From the NCBI RefSeq assembly GCF_900142955.1, contig NZ_FRCP01000006.1, positions 186,001 to 250,000 of the forward strand: a stretch of DNA of 64,000 nt, written 5' to 3'. The translations under genes and the position numbers were made by a program. This document shows positions 9,684 through 17,874 of this stretch, one piece after another. Each line of letters begins with the position of its first letter. The stretch's first letter is position 1. The DNA is from Anaerosporobacter mobilis DSM 15930 (GTDB lineage: Bacteria > Bacillota > Clostridia > Lachnospirales > Lachnospiraceae). Under the pieces are notes generated by a model. It was not told the origin of the DNA. It searched no databases and worked only from the letters and a program-made list of their open reading frames with translations.

Positions 9684-11108
9684 CTACTTCTGTGTTAGAT
9701 TTGGGAAATTCAAATAAATATCATCCCCGTCATCTGCAATAATCACAGGATAACTTACGGTTTCATATCCATCTGCAGCTAGTGAAATTGTGTAGCTTCC
9801 TACTTGCTTTGTAAAATTAACTGGTGCAGTACCCATAAGTTGTCCATTCCAGTAAACAGAAGCACCTATTGGCGTTTGCACATAGATCTTATGATCTGAA
9901 TCTACAGAATTTTTACTTGTATCTGCATTATTAACTTCCTCTTCTAAACTCGCATCATTATTAGATGAATTTGACGAATTAGTATTAGAACTATTATTGT
10001 TATTACTGTTTGTGCTTGATGAGTCATCGGAATCCGATTCTTCCTCCGTAACTGTAGGTTCCGCTAATGTTATAAAGAATTGCATACTTGATTCATCTAT
10101 TGTAATTGTACCTGTATAGTCCTCATATCCACTTAGGGAAACGGTAACCGTATGTTCTCCATATTTTAGTTCAAATGGTTCAGAGTAATCCACTTCTTTA
10201 CCATCAACATATAAGTCTGCACCATTTGGAAGTACTGTAAATTCTACTTTTCCTACTCGTGGAGCTTCTTTTCTAAACTCACCCATATCCACTAAGAGTT
10301 CCTGATCTCTTAGTACACGAATTAACTTACTCCCAGTTAAGCCAGCGTTCTCCATGGTAAGTTTGTAGTCACCTTCTCTAACTACCACGAGCATATCCTT
10401 AGATATGGCTATCATATTATCATTACCAATCTCTAGGTTTCCACCTATAAAGTCTTCGTAATTAGAGAATCTAACATAACCATGCCCTTTCGTTACCATA
10501 ATGGAATATACTTTACTACCAACCCCTTTAAGTGTCAGCTCGTCCTTATCACTTAAATCAATAAGATTAATTAATTCGTTTTCACTTGCGATAATAAGAT
10601 TTTCTGTAAACTGATAATTTCTTGATGAAATACTAAGCATCTTCTTATCGTTGTTAATAACTAAATTACTAACCTTTTTGTATTCCCATGCATCCTTTGA
10701 CATAGTAATCTCTACTATATTATTATTAAGTAAGTAATAGGCATCTACCATCTCACCCACTGTCAGTTGTGACATAGTAATTTCTTGGTCGTATTTATCT
10801 TTAACACTCGTTGCTCCATCGTAATATAATACCAACTCATCGTTTTCAGCTATGTTATATAATGTAATACTCTTTTTATCCGTATCGATGGATTTGACTA
10901 CTCCAAGTATCTGCCTATCATATGTAACCGGTTCTTGCGGTGATAATCCCGGTGCTGTAACCGTATTTATCTGTGTTTTATGCCCTCCATTCGTATCAGC
11001 TTCGCCAGTGATAACAGAAACTACTAAGGCCACCATAGCTATTAGAATAACAAACGGTATGTACTTTCTATATTTATCATAATCATTACCTTGTTTGTCA
11101 TGTTTCAA
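9684..11108 (-). CDS. Membrane-anchored protein with two PEGA domains
   Basis: Protein of 474 residues: a basic N-terminus, one membrane helix (about residues 18-36, YIPFVILIAMVALVVSVIT), a long extracytoplasmic beta-rich region (about 60-285), a first PEGA domain (about 290-350, with GADLYVDGKEVDYSEPFELKYGEH in two halves), a Ser/Asn-rich linker (about 355-400) and a second PEGA domain (about 410-470, GASVYWNGQLMGTAPV). PEGA domains are found in surface proteins; the role is unknown. GGAGG lies eight bases before a TTG at 11108, which I take as the start. Confidence 0.8.
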   Translation of the reverse strand: MKHDKQGNDYDKYRKYIPFVILIAMVALVVSVITGEADTNGGHKTQINTVTAPGLSPQEPVTYDRQILGVVKSIDTDKKSITLYNIAENDELVLYYDGATSVKDKYDQEITMSQLTVGEMVDAYYLLNNNIVEITMSKDAWEYKKVSNLVINNDKKMLSISSRNYQFTENLIIASENELINLIDLSDKDELTLKGVGSKVYSIMVTKGHGYVRFSNYEDFIGGNLEIGNDNMIAISKDMLVVVREGDYKLTMENAGLTGSKLIRVLRDQELLVDMGEFRKEAPRVGKVEFTVLPNGADLYVDGKEVDYSEPFELKYGEHTVTVSLSGYEDYTGTITIDESSMQFFITLAEPTVTEEESDSDDSSSTNSNNNNSSNTNSSNSSNNDASLEEEVNNADTSKNSVDSDHKIYVQTPIGASVYWNGQLMGTAPVNFTKQVGSYTISLAADGYETVSYPVIIADDGDDIYLNFPNLTQK

Positions 11109-11263
11109 GGCACACACCTCCAATCTATCTTACATAATAAATCATTATTTTCCTTATGTAAACCTAATATTTAATATATTGACATAGTAAAAGTGTTCTA
11201 TATTACAAAAAAAGCTATTGCATATTGTTACCCACCCACAATATACGATAGCTTTAAAAATGT

Positions 11264-12259
11264 TTATATTAACTTTTCTAATTGCATTAAAAATGCATCT
11301 TTATCATTCATCTGCTCTGATAAGCTTATTAACTTTTGTATGTTGCGTCTTGGAACCCACGACTTACGTGCATTATAATAAAAATTAGTTACCTTCCAGA
11401 ATTTCTCTGGATATAACAACAATACATACAATATCTTTAATTCTTCCTTAGATATTGTTCTTATCTTATCATACTCTTCAATAATCAAATTACCGTATTC
11501 AACATTCCAATTGTTCTTCTCCATAACCTTGCGAATGAAACAATATAAATCAAACATCTGAACGCCAATGCATACCTTATCAAAATTAGTCGTGGCAATA
11601 CCGCCCGGTAACATTAGTATATTATGATAAATATAATTACCATGGCACATCGTATTGTTCGCAACACATTGCTCCAGTAGATTTTCATAATTGGACTCTT
11701 TCAGAATCTCTAAAGAAAGTAACCCCTGCTCATAAAATTGGTTATATACATTAAGAAAGCAGACTTCAAATTCATTCTTCTGCTTCTTATCACGAATATA
11801 ACCTCTCACTCTTTTAAGTTCTCTATTATGCTTGTCAAACTGTGTCCCCAAATTACTGATATACTTAGCATTCTGATCTGTTAATCCTGTTTCAACACTT
11901 TGCATATAATTATGTAAGTTGGCTAGGTTTCTAGAAGCTTCTACAATGTCACTCTCTTCGCGAAGATTACATTCTTCTCCGTTAAACCAACTCTTAATTA
12001 TGTACTTCGTTCCCATTGAATCAGCTGTAATAAGCTCCCCATTTTGATTTCTTAGATATAAATCAACTTTTGAATATCCTGCTTTGTATAGATGCTCCTT
12101 GACTGATTGTTCAAATTCTACTTTATTCTCTGAACCTTCATAGTTCCTATATAATTTCAAACCTTGGTCGGTTTCTAATATATATGCACCCCTTACACGA
12201 TATACATTACGGATTGCCATATTATATTGCTTCCAGATCTCCTCATGTCTATCCTCCAC
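11264..12259 (-). CDS. CotS-like spore coat protein, kinase fold with altered active site
   Basis: A 331-residue protein of the CotS/aminoglycoside-phosphotransferase-like fold; CotS-type proteins are components of the spore coat. The catalytic loop reads HGNYIYHN (206-213), with Asn208 where active kinases have Asp, and the metal-binding loop reads TTNFDK, with Asn225 at the expected Asp. This suggests loss of phosphotransfer and a structural role, an inference from alignment by eye. The start is GTG at 12259 with AGGAGG upstream. C-terminal YYNARKSWVPRRNI is typical of clostridial family members. Confidence 0.8.
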   Translation of the reverse strand: MEDRHEEIWKQYNMAIRNVYRVRGAYILETDQGLKLYRNYEGSENKVEFEQSVKEHLYKAGYSKVDLYLRNQNGELITADSMGTKYIIKSWFNGEECNLREESDIVEASRNLANLHNYMQSVETGLTDQNAKYISNLGTQFDKHNRELKRVRGYIRDKKQKNEFEVCFLNVYNQFYEQGLLSLEILKESNYENLLEQCVANNTMCHGNYIYHNILMLPGGIATTNFDKVCIGVQMFDLYCFIRKVMEKNNWNVEYGNLIIEEYDKIRTISKEELKILYVLLLYPEKFWKVTNFYYNARKSWVPRRNIQKLISLSEQMNDKDAFLMQLEKLI

Positions 12260-12389
12260 ATTTAGCCCTCCTAACCACTTAACTAAAACATCCGCTAGTG
12301 GATGTCTTTCTTGTTAATCTTATGAACCAAATGATTATTCTAGAAGTTGAATTTGAAATAAATCCGAAAGATTTTAGACATGATTAACC

Positions 12390-12423
12390 AGAAAATCCTG
12401 CGACTATAATCGCAGGATTTTCT
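12390..12423. terminator. Hairpin overlapping the cca stop codon
   Basis: Perfect inverted repeat AGAAAATCCTGCGA / TCGCAGGATTTTCT with a 6-base loop. It begins within the cca stop codon on the minus strand and probably terminates that gene, although only a short T run follows. Confidence 0.7.
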
Positions 12424-13822
12424 AGTTAGTTAAACCCTTGGCAATATCAAGCAAGAGTTCCTTTTTATTATCTTGTGGGTTTTCAAGAACATGTTGCAAT
12501 AACTGATTTAATATTACACCTAATAACTTACCTTGTTCGAATCCTGCCTCGATTAAGTCTTTCCCTGTAACAGCTAAATCCTTTAATTGCAGGCAATCAT
12601 TAGCTTTGCAGATTTCTTGGTAAACTTCTTTTGCTTGATATAAAGATTGTAGACGTGACTCACAAGCGTCCTTTGCATGTGCCAAAGCATCTGCTTCTTT
12701 TACTAGAAACAGTAATTCCATCAAGTCTACCCCTATCTTGTTCGCTGCTCTACGAAGCCCCGTCTTATCTGTTGTTAGTGGATAATCATGATATTGAATC
12801 AGTGAAGTAACCGTATCAATCGTATAGTTATCATACTTGAGCCTACGAAGTACCTTCTTTGCTAGAACTGCACTCTCCTGTGCATGACCATAGAAATGAT
12901 CGTTACCTTCTTCATCCGTCTGTCTTTTACTTGGTTTTCCGCAATCGTGAAGTAACATGGTAAAACAAAGGATGGCTTGTAGTTTATGGTCCAAACTAAA
13001 TATGATTTGCTCCTTCGCATCTTCTACATAAGGAATGTTCACAAACAATTTTTGTACTGCTTGTACTGCTGCAATTGAATGGTCTCCAACACCATAGATA
13101 TGAGATGGCATATTCTGTGGGGTATCCATCATTTTATCAAACTCAGGCAGTACGATTTCTGTTATACCAAGCCTGTAAGCATGAATTAACTTTTCGGGAT
13201 GCTTTGACATCAAAAGTTTCTCTAATTCAACGCGGATTCGCTCCGCGCTTATATTGCTCAAGAAGCCTGTCTTCTTCTCAATAGCTGCTTCTGTCTCTGA
13301 ATCAATAGCGAAATCAAGTTGGGCAGCAAACCGAATCGCCCGTAATATCCGTAGTGCATCCTCATCGAAACGTTCATCTGGATTACCAACACAACGAATT
13401 ATCTTACGTTCAATATCCTCTAAGCCACGGAATTCATCTACGATTCCTTCCTTATCATTATACGCCATGGCGTTAATGGTAAAATCTCTACGTTTCAAAT
13501 CTTCCACTAAATTTGAGGTAAATTCAACATTCTTAGGATGGCGATTATCCTCATATTCTCCGTCAATTCGATACGTTGTTACCTCAAAACCATCTTTATC
13601 AAGCATGATCGTTACAGTCCCATGCTCAATTCCTGTATCAATGGTTCTTCGAAACAACTGCTTTACTTGCTCAGGCTTCGCAGAGGTTGTTATATCCCAA
13701 TCTCCAGGTGTGCGCCCTAATATACAATCACGAACACAACCGCCTACCGCATATGCTTCATAACCATGATCCACAAGAGTCTGAATAATCTCTTTCACCT
13801 TATCTGGCATCTGAATTACCAT
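12422..13822 (-). CDS. cca: CCA-adding tRNA nucleotidyltransferase
   Basis: Adds or repairs the 3' CCA of tRNAs. The 466-residue protein has the class II nucleotidyltransferase head AVGGCVRDCILGRTPGDWDIT (G and D residues at about 26-45 bind metal), RRDFTINAMAYN and RIRVELEKLL, followed by an HD domain (about 250-370) with HDCGKP. The HD-bearing form is typical of clostridia. AAGGA precedes the ATG at 13822. Its promoter side abuts the long palindromic element at 13.84-14.18 kb. Confidence 0.93.
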   Translation of the reverse strand: MVIQMPDKVKEIIQTLVDHGYEAYAVGGCVRDCILGRTPGDWDITTSAKPEQVKQLFRRTIDTGIEHGTVTIMLDKDGFEVTTYRIDGEYEDNRHPKNVEFTSNLVEDLKRRDFTINAMAYNDKEGIVDEFRGLEDIERKIIRCVGNPDERFDEDALRILRAIRFAAQLDFAIDSETEAAIEKKTGFLSNISAERIRVELEKLLMSKHPEKLIHAYRLGITEIVLPEFDKMMDTPQNMPSHIYGVGDHSIAAVQAVQKLFVNIPYVEDAKEQIIFSLDHKLQAILCFTMLLHDCGKPSKRQTDEEGNDHFYGHAQESAVLAKKVLRRLKYDNYTIDTVTSLIQYHDYPLTTDKTGLRRAANKIGVDLMELLFLVKEADALAHAKDACESRLQSLYQAKEVYQEICKANDCLQLKDLAVTGKDLIEAGFEQGKLLGVILNQLLQHVLENPQDNKKELLLDIAKGLTN

Positions 13823-13840
13823 ATCTTATCCTTGCATGTC

Positions 13841-14177
13841 ATAACTATATTTTAATAATTGATTAGCGTGTCAAAACCCAATTAAATTTTTGTCTCATCA
13901 ATTTGCACAATTTACATATCAATATGTGATGCAAACCATAGTTTACTTCGCAACCCGCTCTCGCCCTGCTGAAGTTCGTAATGGTACGTAAGGCTCCAAA
14001 ATACAGAGCCAAATTACCAACGACTTCATACAGTTGCTCACCAAACTATGTTCTGCATCACATTAGTTAGGTCTGTGAATGTGCAAATTGGTGAAGGCAA
14101 GTTTTTTAGAGGGCTTTTGACGCCTGAATCAGTTAATAAAATCATTTATCATCTACTTATTAAAATATAGTCATTCT
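13841..14177. repeat. Long imperfect palindrome (about 335 bp)
   Basis: The outer arms match as inverted copies: ACTATATTTTAATAA near 13844 against TTATTAAAATATAGT near 14158. Further inside, TGATTAGCGTGTCAAAACCC pairs with the reverse complement of GGGCTTTTGACGCCTGAATCA, CAATTTGCACA near 13900 pairs with TGTGCAAATTG near 14085, and TGATGCAAACCATAGTTT pairs with AAACTATGTTCTGCATCA. The centre has smaller stems such as GGCTC/GAGCC. There is no coding frame. It looks like a MITE-type palindromic repeat or a structured transcript; its nature is unknown. Confidence 0.75.
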
Positions 14178-14353
14178 ACTGCCTACAAGCTTACTTTTGG
14201 CATAGTTTAAATCGCTTCACCTTCAGCTAGTAAGTAGGACAGTTTGCACGCTTCCTTTCCTCAATATTATTACTACCCATTATGCTTATAGTCCCCAAAA
14301 TATTAACTATTTTTAAAACTATATGCACTTGTACATCGTTACATTTCAATGCA

Positions 14354-14634
14354 AAACTCTTGATAACTAATCACAGCTTATTAGCCTTTACACTATGACT
14401 AAAAAACAATAGCGTAACATCTATATTGTTTTTCTTAGTGTGTGCTTAATAAGCTAGGTCGGTGAGGCATGGACGCCGAGCCAGCCTGAACATGACAGGA
14501 TGTCATGTTGAAGGCGTGTCCGTATCCTTTTAAACTCACTCTCCCACACACTTAGATCGAACTCAGGTGCGTAGCGTGTTTCGTGTCATAGTATACAGGA
14601 TAAGAAGCTTACTAGAAAATCTAATTGAGTTTCG
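14354..14634. repeat. Palindromic repeat element, copy A
   Basis: About 280 bp with arms that pair (AGCTTATTAGCCTTTACACTATGAC against the reverse complement of GTCATAGTATACAGGATAAGAAGCTT) and a GC-richer core holding CATGACAGGATGTCATG. It is a diverged direct copy of the element at 14679-14958; the shared core includes GAGCCAGCCTGAACATGACAGG. No open reading frame is apparent. Confidence 0.8.
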
Positions 14635-14678
14635 TGTCAGAAAATTACATGCTCAAGTGGTTAAACAACCTTCCATAG

Positions 14679-14958
14679 CGAAACTCTTAGAAACCTAGCA
14701 TAAGATTCTTATCCTTCATACAATGACTAAGAAACGATAGCAAAGCAACTATAGTTCATCTTAGTGTGTGGTGAATAACCTAGGTCGGCGAGGCACGGAT
14801 GCCGAGCCAGCCTGAACATGACAGGCGTCATGTTGAAGGCGTGTCCGTATCCTTTTTAATCCTCCTCCCGCACACTTAGACCGAACTTAGTTGCGTAGCG
14901 TGTTTCGTATCATAGTATGGAGGATAAGAAACTTAGTAGAAAACCTAAATGAGTTTCG
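14679..14958. repeat. Palindromic repeat element, copy B
   Basis: Direct copy of the element at 14354-14634, about 280 bp, with short terminal inverted repeats CGAAACTC / GAGTTTCG. It shares the core GCCGAGCCAGCCTGAACATG and AAGGCGTGTCCGTATCCTTT. The two copies differ at many scattered positions, some of which keep stem pairing. It ends about 25 bp from the proS stop codon. Confidence 0.8.
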
Positions 14959-14981
14959 CTTCAACAGTTTTGCCTCAGAAA

Positions 14982-16415
14982 TTAGTATGCTTTACCCCAG
15001 TAAACTAATGATTTAGCTTTCTTACCACAGCAAACACAAGTATCACTAATGTGTTCTTGATGGAAAGGCATACAACGTGATGTAGCACCTGTCTTTTCTT
15101 TAATTTCGTCTTCGCAAGCTTGTTCACCACACCACATAGCTTTCACAAAACCTGGTTTGTTAGCAACGGTATCTGTAAATTCTTCCATAGAATGAGCTTC
15201 ATAGGTATGAGCATCGCGATGATTTCTAGCACGTTCTAACATGTCGTTTTGAATTGCTTCTAATACTTCAGCTACTTTGCTATGGATTTCGTCTAATGAT
15301 ACAACAATTTTTTCTCTTGTATCTCTTCTTACGATAACAGCTTGATTCGCTTCGATATCTTTTGGTCCAAGTTCAATACGAATAGGAATACCACGCATCT
15401 CTTGTTCACTAAACTTCCAACCTGGTCCCTTATCAGAATCATCAACTTTAACAGAGAAACTGCTTAATTGTTCTTTTAATTCTGCTGCTTTTTCTAACAC
15501 GCCTTCTTTGTGTTGAGCAATTGGTATAATCATAACTTGTACTGGTGCAATTCTTGGAGGTAATACAAGACCACTATCATCACCATGTACCATGATTACA
15601 GCTCCAATTAAACGAGTTGTCATACCCCAAGAAGTTTGATGTACATATTGTAATTTATTCTCTTTATCAGTATATTGAATGCCGAATGCCTTAGCAAAAC
15701 CATCACCAAAATTGTGGCTAGTACCTGATTGAAGTGCTTTACCATCATGCATTAAGGCTTCAATTGTATAAGTAGCTTCTGCTCCAGCGAATTTTTCTTT
15801 ATCTGTTTTGCGACCTTTAACCATAGGAATTGCTAATACATTCTCACAGAAATCGGCATATAAATTAAGCATTTGTACTGTTCTTTCTTCTGCTTCTTCT
15901 GCAGTTGCATGTGCTGTATGGCCTTCCTGCCACAAGAATTCAAGAGAACGAAGGAAAGGTCTTGTTGTTTTTTCCCAACGTACTACAGAACACCATTGGT
16001 TATATAATTTAGGAAGGTCACGGTATGACTGAATGATGTTTGCATAGAAATCACAGAATAAAGTTTCTGATGTAGGTCTTACACACAATCTCTCTTGTAA
16101 TGGTTCTAATCCACCATGAGTTACCCAAGCAACTTCAGGTGCAAAACCTTCTACGTGATCTTTTTCTTTTTGTAATAAGCTTTCTGGAATAAACATTGGC
16201 ATATATACATTCTCAACGCCTGTTTCTTTAAAGCTTGCATCTAATTGTTTTTGGATATTCTCCCAGATTGCATAACCTGCTGGACGTAAAATCATACATC
16301 CACGAACACTTGAATAATCAATCAGTTCTGCTTTCTTAACAACATCCGTATACCATTGCGCAAAATCTACTTCCATAGAAGTAATTGCTTCCACTAATTT
16401 CTTTTCTTTTGCCAT
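14982..16415 (-). CDS. proS: Prolyl-tRNA synthetase (short, ProS type 3)
   Basis: Charges tRNA-Pro with proline. At 477 residues it is the short archaeal/eukaryote-like form found in many clostridia, lacking the editing insertion of the longer bacterial form. Class II motifs are visible: motif 2 in RWEKTTRPFLRSLEFLWQEGHT and the anticodon-binding region around PGWKFSEQEMRGIPIRIELGPKD. A C-terminal Cys-rich segment (about 405-470, with CGEQACEDEIKEKTG and CVCCGKKAKS) is the zinc-binding-like domain of this type. AAGGAGAAAG precedes the ATG, and a T-box leader lies upstream. Confidence 0.95.
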   Translation of the reverse strand: MAKEKKLVEAITSMEVDFAQWYTDVVKKAELIDYSSVRGCMILRPAGYAIWENIQKQLDASFKETGVENVYMPMFIPESLLQKEKDHVEGFAPEVAWVTHGGLEPLQERLCVRPTSETLFCDFYANIIQSYRDLPKLYNQWCSVVRWEKTTRPFLRSLEFLWQEGHTAHATAEEAEERTVQMLNLYADFCENVLAIPMVKGRKTDKEKFAGAEATYTIEALMHDGKALQSGTSHNFGDGFAKAFGIQYTDKENKLQYVHQTSWGMTTRLIGAVIMVHGDDSGLVLPPRIAPVQVMIIPIAQHKEGVLEKAAELKEQLSSFSVKVDDSDKGPGWKFSEQEMRGIPIRIELGPKDIEANQAVIVRRDTREKIVVSLDEIHSKVAEVLEAIQNDMLERARNHRDAHTYEAHSMEEFTDTVANKPGFVKAMWCGEQACEDEIKEKTGATSRCMPFHQEHISDTCVCCGKKAKSLVYWGKAY

Positions 16416-16629
16416 TTTTCTTTCTCCTTTTTTGTGTTTATAGCATTCTTAACACTAGGTGTTTAAGTCACTACAATTATTTAACTTGCCAGACTACTGC
16501 AACATTACTCAAGGACTTATGTCTATACTATTAACATATTTTCCTTTGCCAAACCAATATCCACTAACTCAATATTACCTAACCAGCCCGATCAGAAAAT
16601 AATATCATAGATAGTGGCTTTTCGGGCAA

Positions 16630-16872
16630 AGAAAAAAGCCCTTAAGTCCACAAGGGACCGAAAGACTTCGGCGGTACCACCCTAATTAACAACCACGCTG
16701 GTAATTATCTATTACCATTGTTGTTCTCTTTTACACTCTTTAACGCAGCGAATACGCCATACTTTCATATGGAACTCCAAGGTAGGTTCTATTGATAGAA
16801 TATAAGAAAGTCACACCAACCCTTTCTCTCTCTGCGATATTCATTCCAATATACTATTCCTCTTCACGGTCT
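16630..16872 (-). promoter_or_regulatory. T-box riboswitch, proline-responsive, in the proS leader
   Basis: On the minus strand the leader has the hallmark antiterminator sequence AGGGTGGTACCGC (about 16670-16682), followed by a CCCTT/AAGGG terminator stem and a T run. A Stem I-like region lies upstream; GAACCTACC within it contains CCT, a proline codon that could be the specifier. Uncharged tRNA-Pro would stabilise the antiterminator and switch on proS. The T-box call is firm; the exact specifier is tentative. Confidence 0.92.
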
Positions 16873-16876
16873 TAAA

Positions 16877-16939
16877 GTCAAGAAATTCATTGACTTAGTC
16901 AAGAAATTCATTGACTTGGTCAAGAAATTCATTGACTTT
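16877..16939 (-). repeat. Three tandem 21-bp repeats in the proS 5' leader
   Basis: Unit GTCAAGAAATTCATTGACTT plus one variable base, three perfect copies at 16877-16897, 16898-16918 and 16919-16939. Each unit is itself an imperfect palindrome (GTCAA/TTGAC). The array lies between the predicted transcription start and the T-box Stem I, so it would be transcribed. Confidence 0.9.
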
Positions 16940-16950
16940 GTGTAACTTTG

Positions 16951-16979
16951 ATTGTAAAAGAGTTTTTTTAATTTGTCAA
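16951..16979 (-). promoter_or_regulatory. Sigma-A-type promoter for proS
   Basis: On the minus strand TTGACA (16974-16979) and TACAAT (16951-16956) are separated by exactly 17 bp. Transcription would start near 16944, just ahead of the triple repeat and T-box. Confidence 0.82.
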
Positions 16980-17049
16980 GCCATATCGGCTTCTGTAACA
17001 ATTTATATGGTTATATGGTATTATTCCCTGATATAAGAGTATCAAAAAA

Positions 17050-17096
17050 ATACACCAGTAAAAACCTTAGTGTATCTAGGCATATTACTGGTGTAT
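17050..17096 (-). terminator. Terminator downstream of copZ
   Basis: Inverted repeat ATACACCAGTA / TACTGGTGTAT, followed on the minus strand by a run of seven T. It lies just past the copZ stop codon. Confidence 0.85.
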
Positions 17097-17113
17097 CTTC
17101 TTTTCAATATTAA

Positions 17114-17305
17114 TTATTCTTCTTCCGCTGTAAATCCAATATCGTCCATCTCTTCAATTGCTTTTGCTACATTGCTAGAATCTTCAATGGTTACTGTTTT
17201 ATCTTCCAATTGAATGGTATGTGCAATCCCTGCATCGGTTAACACCTTACCAATTCTACCTACACAATGGTTACAGCTCATTTCTTTTACTTTTAATGTT
17301 GTCAT
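17114..17305 (-). CDS. copZ: Copper chaperone, heavy-metal-associated domain
   Basis: A 63-residue single HMA domain with the metal-binding MSCNHC motif (Cys11 and Cys14). Such proteins carry Cu(I) to the CopA ATPase and to the repressor. It is the last gene of the copA-csoR-copZ cluster on the same strand, but is separated from csoR by a 193-bp palindromic element. An AGGAAG-type site precedes the ATG. Confidence 0.88.
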   Translation of the reverse strand: MTTLKVKEMSCNHCVGRIGKVLTDAGIAHTIQLEDKTVTIEDSSNVAKAIEEMDDIGFTAEEE

Positions 17306-17340
17306 CTTTATCTTCCTTTCATTACCTTTTATTAATGGGT

Positions 17341-17533
17341 GATTGCAAAACTCTTTGTAATGTTGATAAACATATCAATGTGTTTTATGTCTGCCGTTAC
17401 TATTTCCCGAATTGTGTCGACGTCACATACAATGCTTTTTATTGTATGTGTAAGCAACACAATTTTAGGGAAATTGTAGTAGGCAGCCTTAAAACACAGA
17501 TATGTTGTCAACGTGGAAAAGGGTTTCGCAATC
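17341..17533. repeat. 193-bp palindromic element between csoR and copZ
   Basis: The left end GATTGCAAAACTCTTTGTAATG is matched by the inverted right end GATTGCGAAACCCTTTTCCACG. Pairing continues inward through GTTGA..ACATATC, TGTGTTTTA, GGCTGCC/GTCTGCC, AATTTCCC/ATTTCCCG, AATTGTGT and CACATACAAT. It has no coding potential. A short relative lies at 60552-60594, sharing CAAACTCTTTGTAATG. It resembles a MITE or mobile palindromic unit. Confidence 0.8.
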
Positions 17534-17544
17534 GCTATTTATCA

Positions 17545-17862
17545 TTATTTCATTACTTTTTGTATGGTAGATAATAACTCATCTATAACATCATCATTAC
17601 CTTCACGAATATTATCTACAACACAGCTTTTAATATGATTGCTTAATAATACTTTATTAAAACTATTGAGGGCTGCCTGTATGGCTGTTACCTGCGTAAG
17701 GATATCTACACAATATGATTCCTTTTCAACCATACCTTTAATTCCACGAATCTGTCCTTCAATTCGATTTAGCCGATTCATTAGATTTTTATATTCAACT
17801 TCGTCTCTGTGCTTTGTCTTACAACAACTACATTCTTTATTACATGAACAGCTTTCGTCCAT
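17545..17862 (-). CDS. csoR: CsoR-family copper-sensing repressor
   Basis: A 105-residue all-helical repressor that releases DNA on binding Cu(I). The three expected ligands are present: Cys51 (SYCVDIL), His76 and Cys80 (NHIKSC). The N-terminus carries an unusual Cys-rich extension (five Cys in the first 14 residues, ESCSCNKECSCC) that could bind metal, which is inference. It lies 12 bp downstream of copA on the same strand, and a CsoR-type operator sits in front of copA. Confidence 0.9.
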   Translation of the reverse strand: MDESCSCNKECSCCKTKHRDEVEYKNLMNRLNRIEGQIRGIKGMVEKESYCVDILTQVTAIQAALNSFNKVLLSNHIKSCVVDNIREGNDDVIDELLSTIQKVMK

Positions 17863-17874
17863 TCCATATCTCCT

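Noticed and set aside
13841..14958. Remnants of an insertion sequence with transposase
   Set aside because: No open frame or transposase motif appears on either strand; the stretch is made of palindromic repeats.
16877..16939. Triple repeat as a CRISPR array
   Set aside because: The 21-bp units are directly abutted with no spacers, and no cas genes are present.
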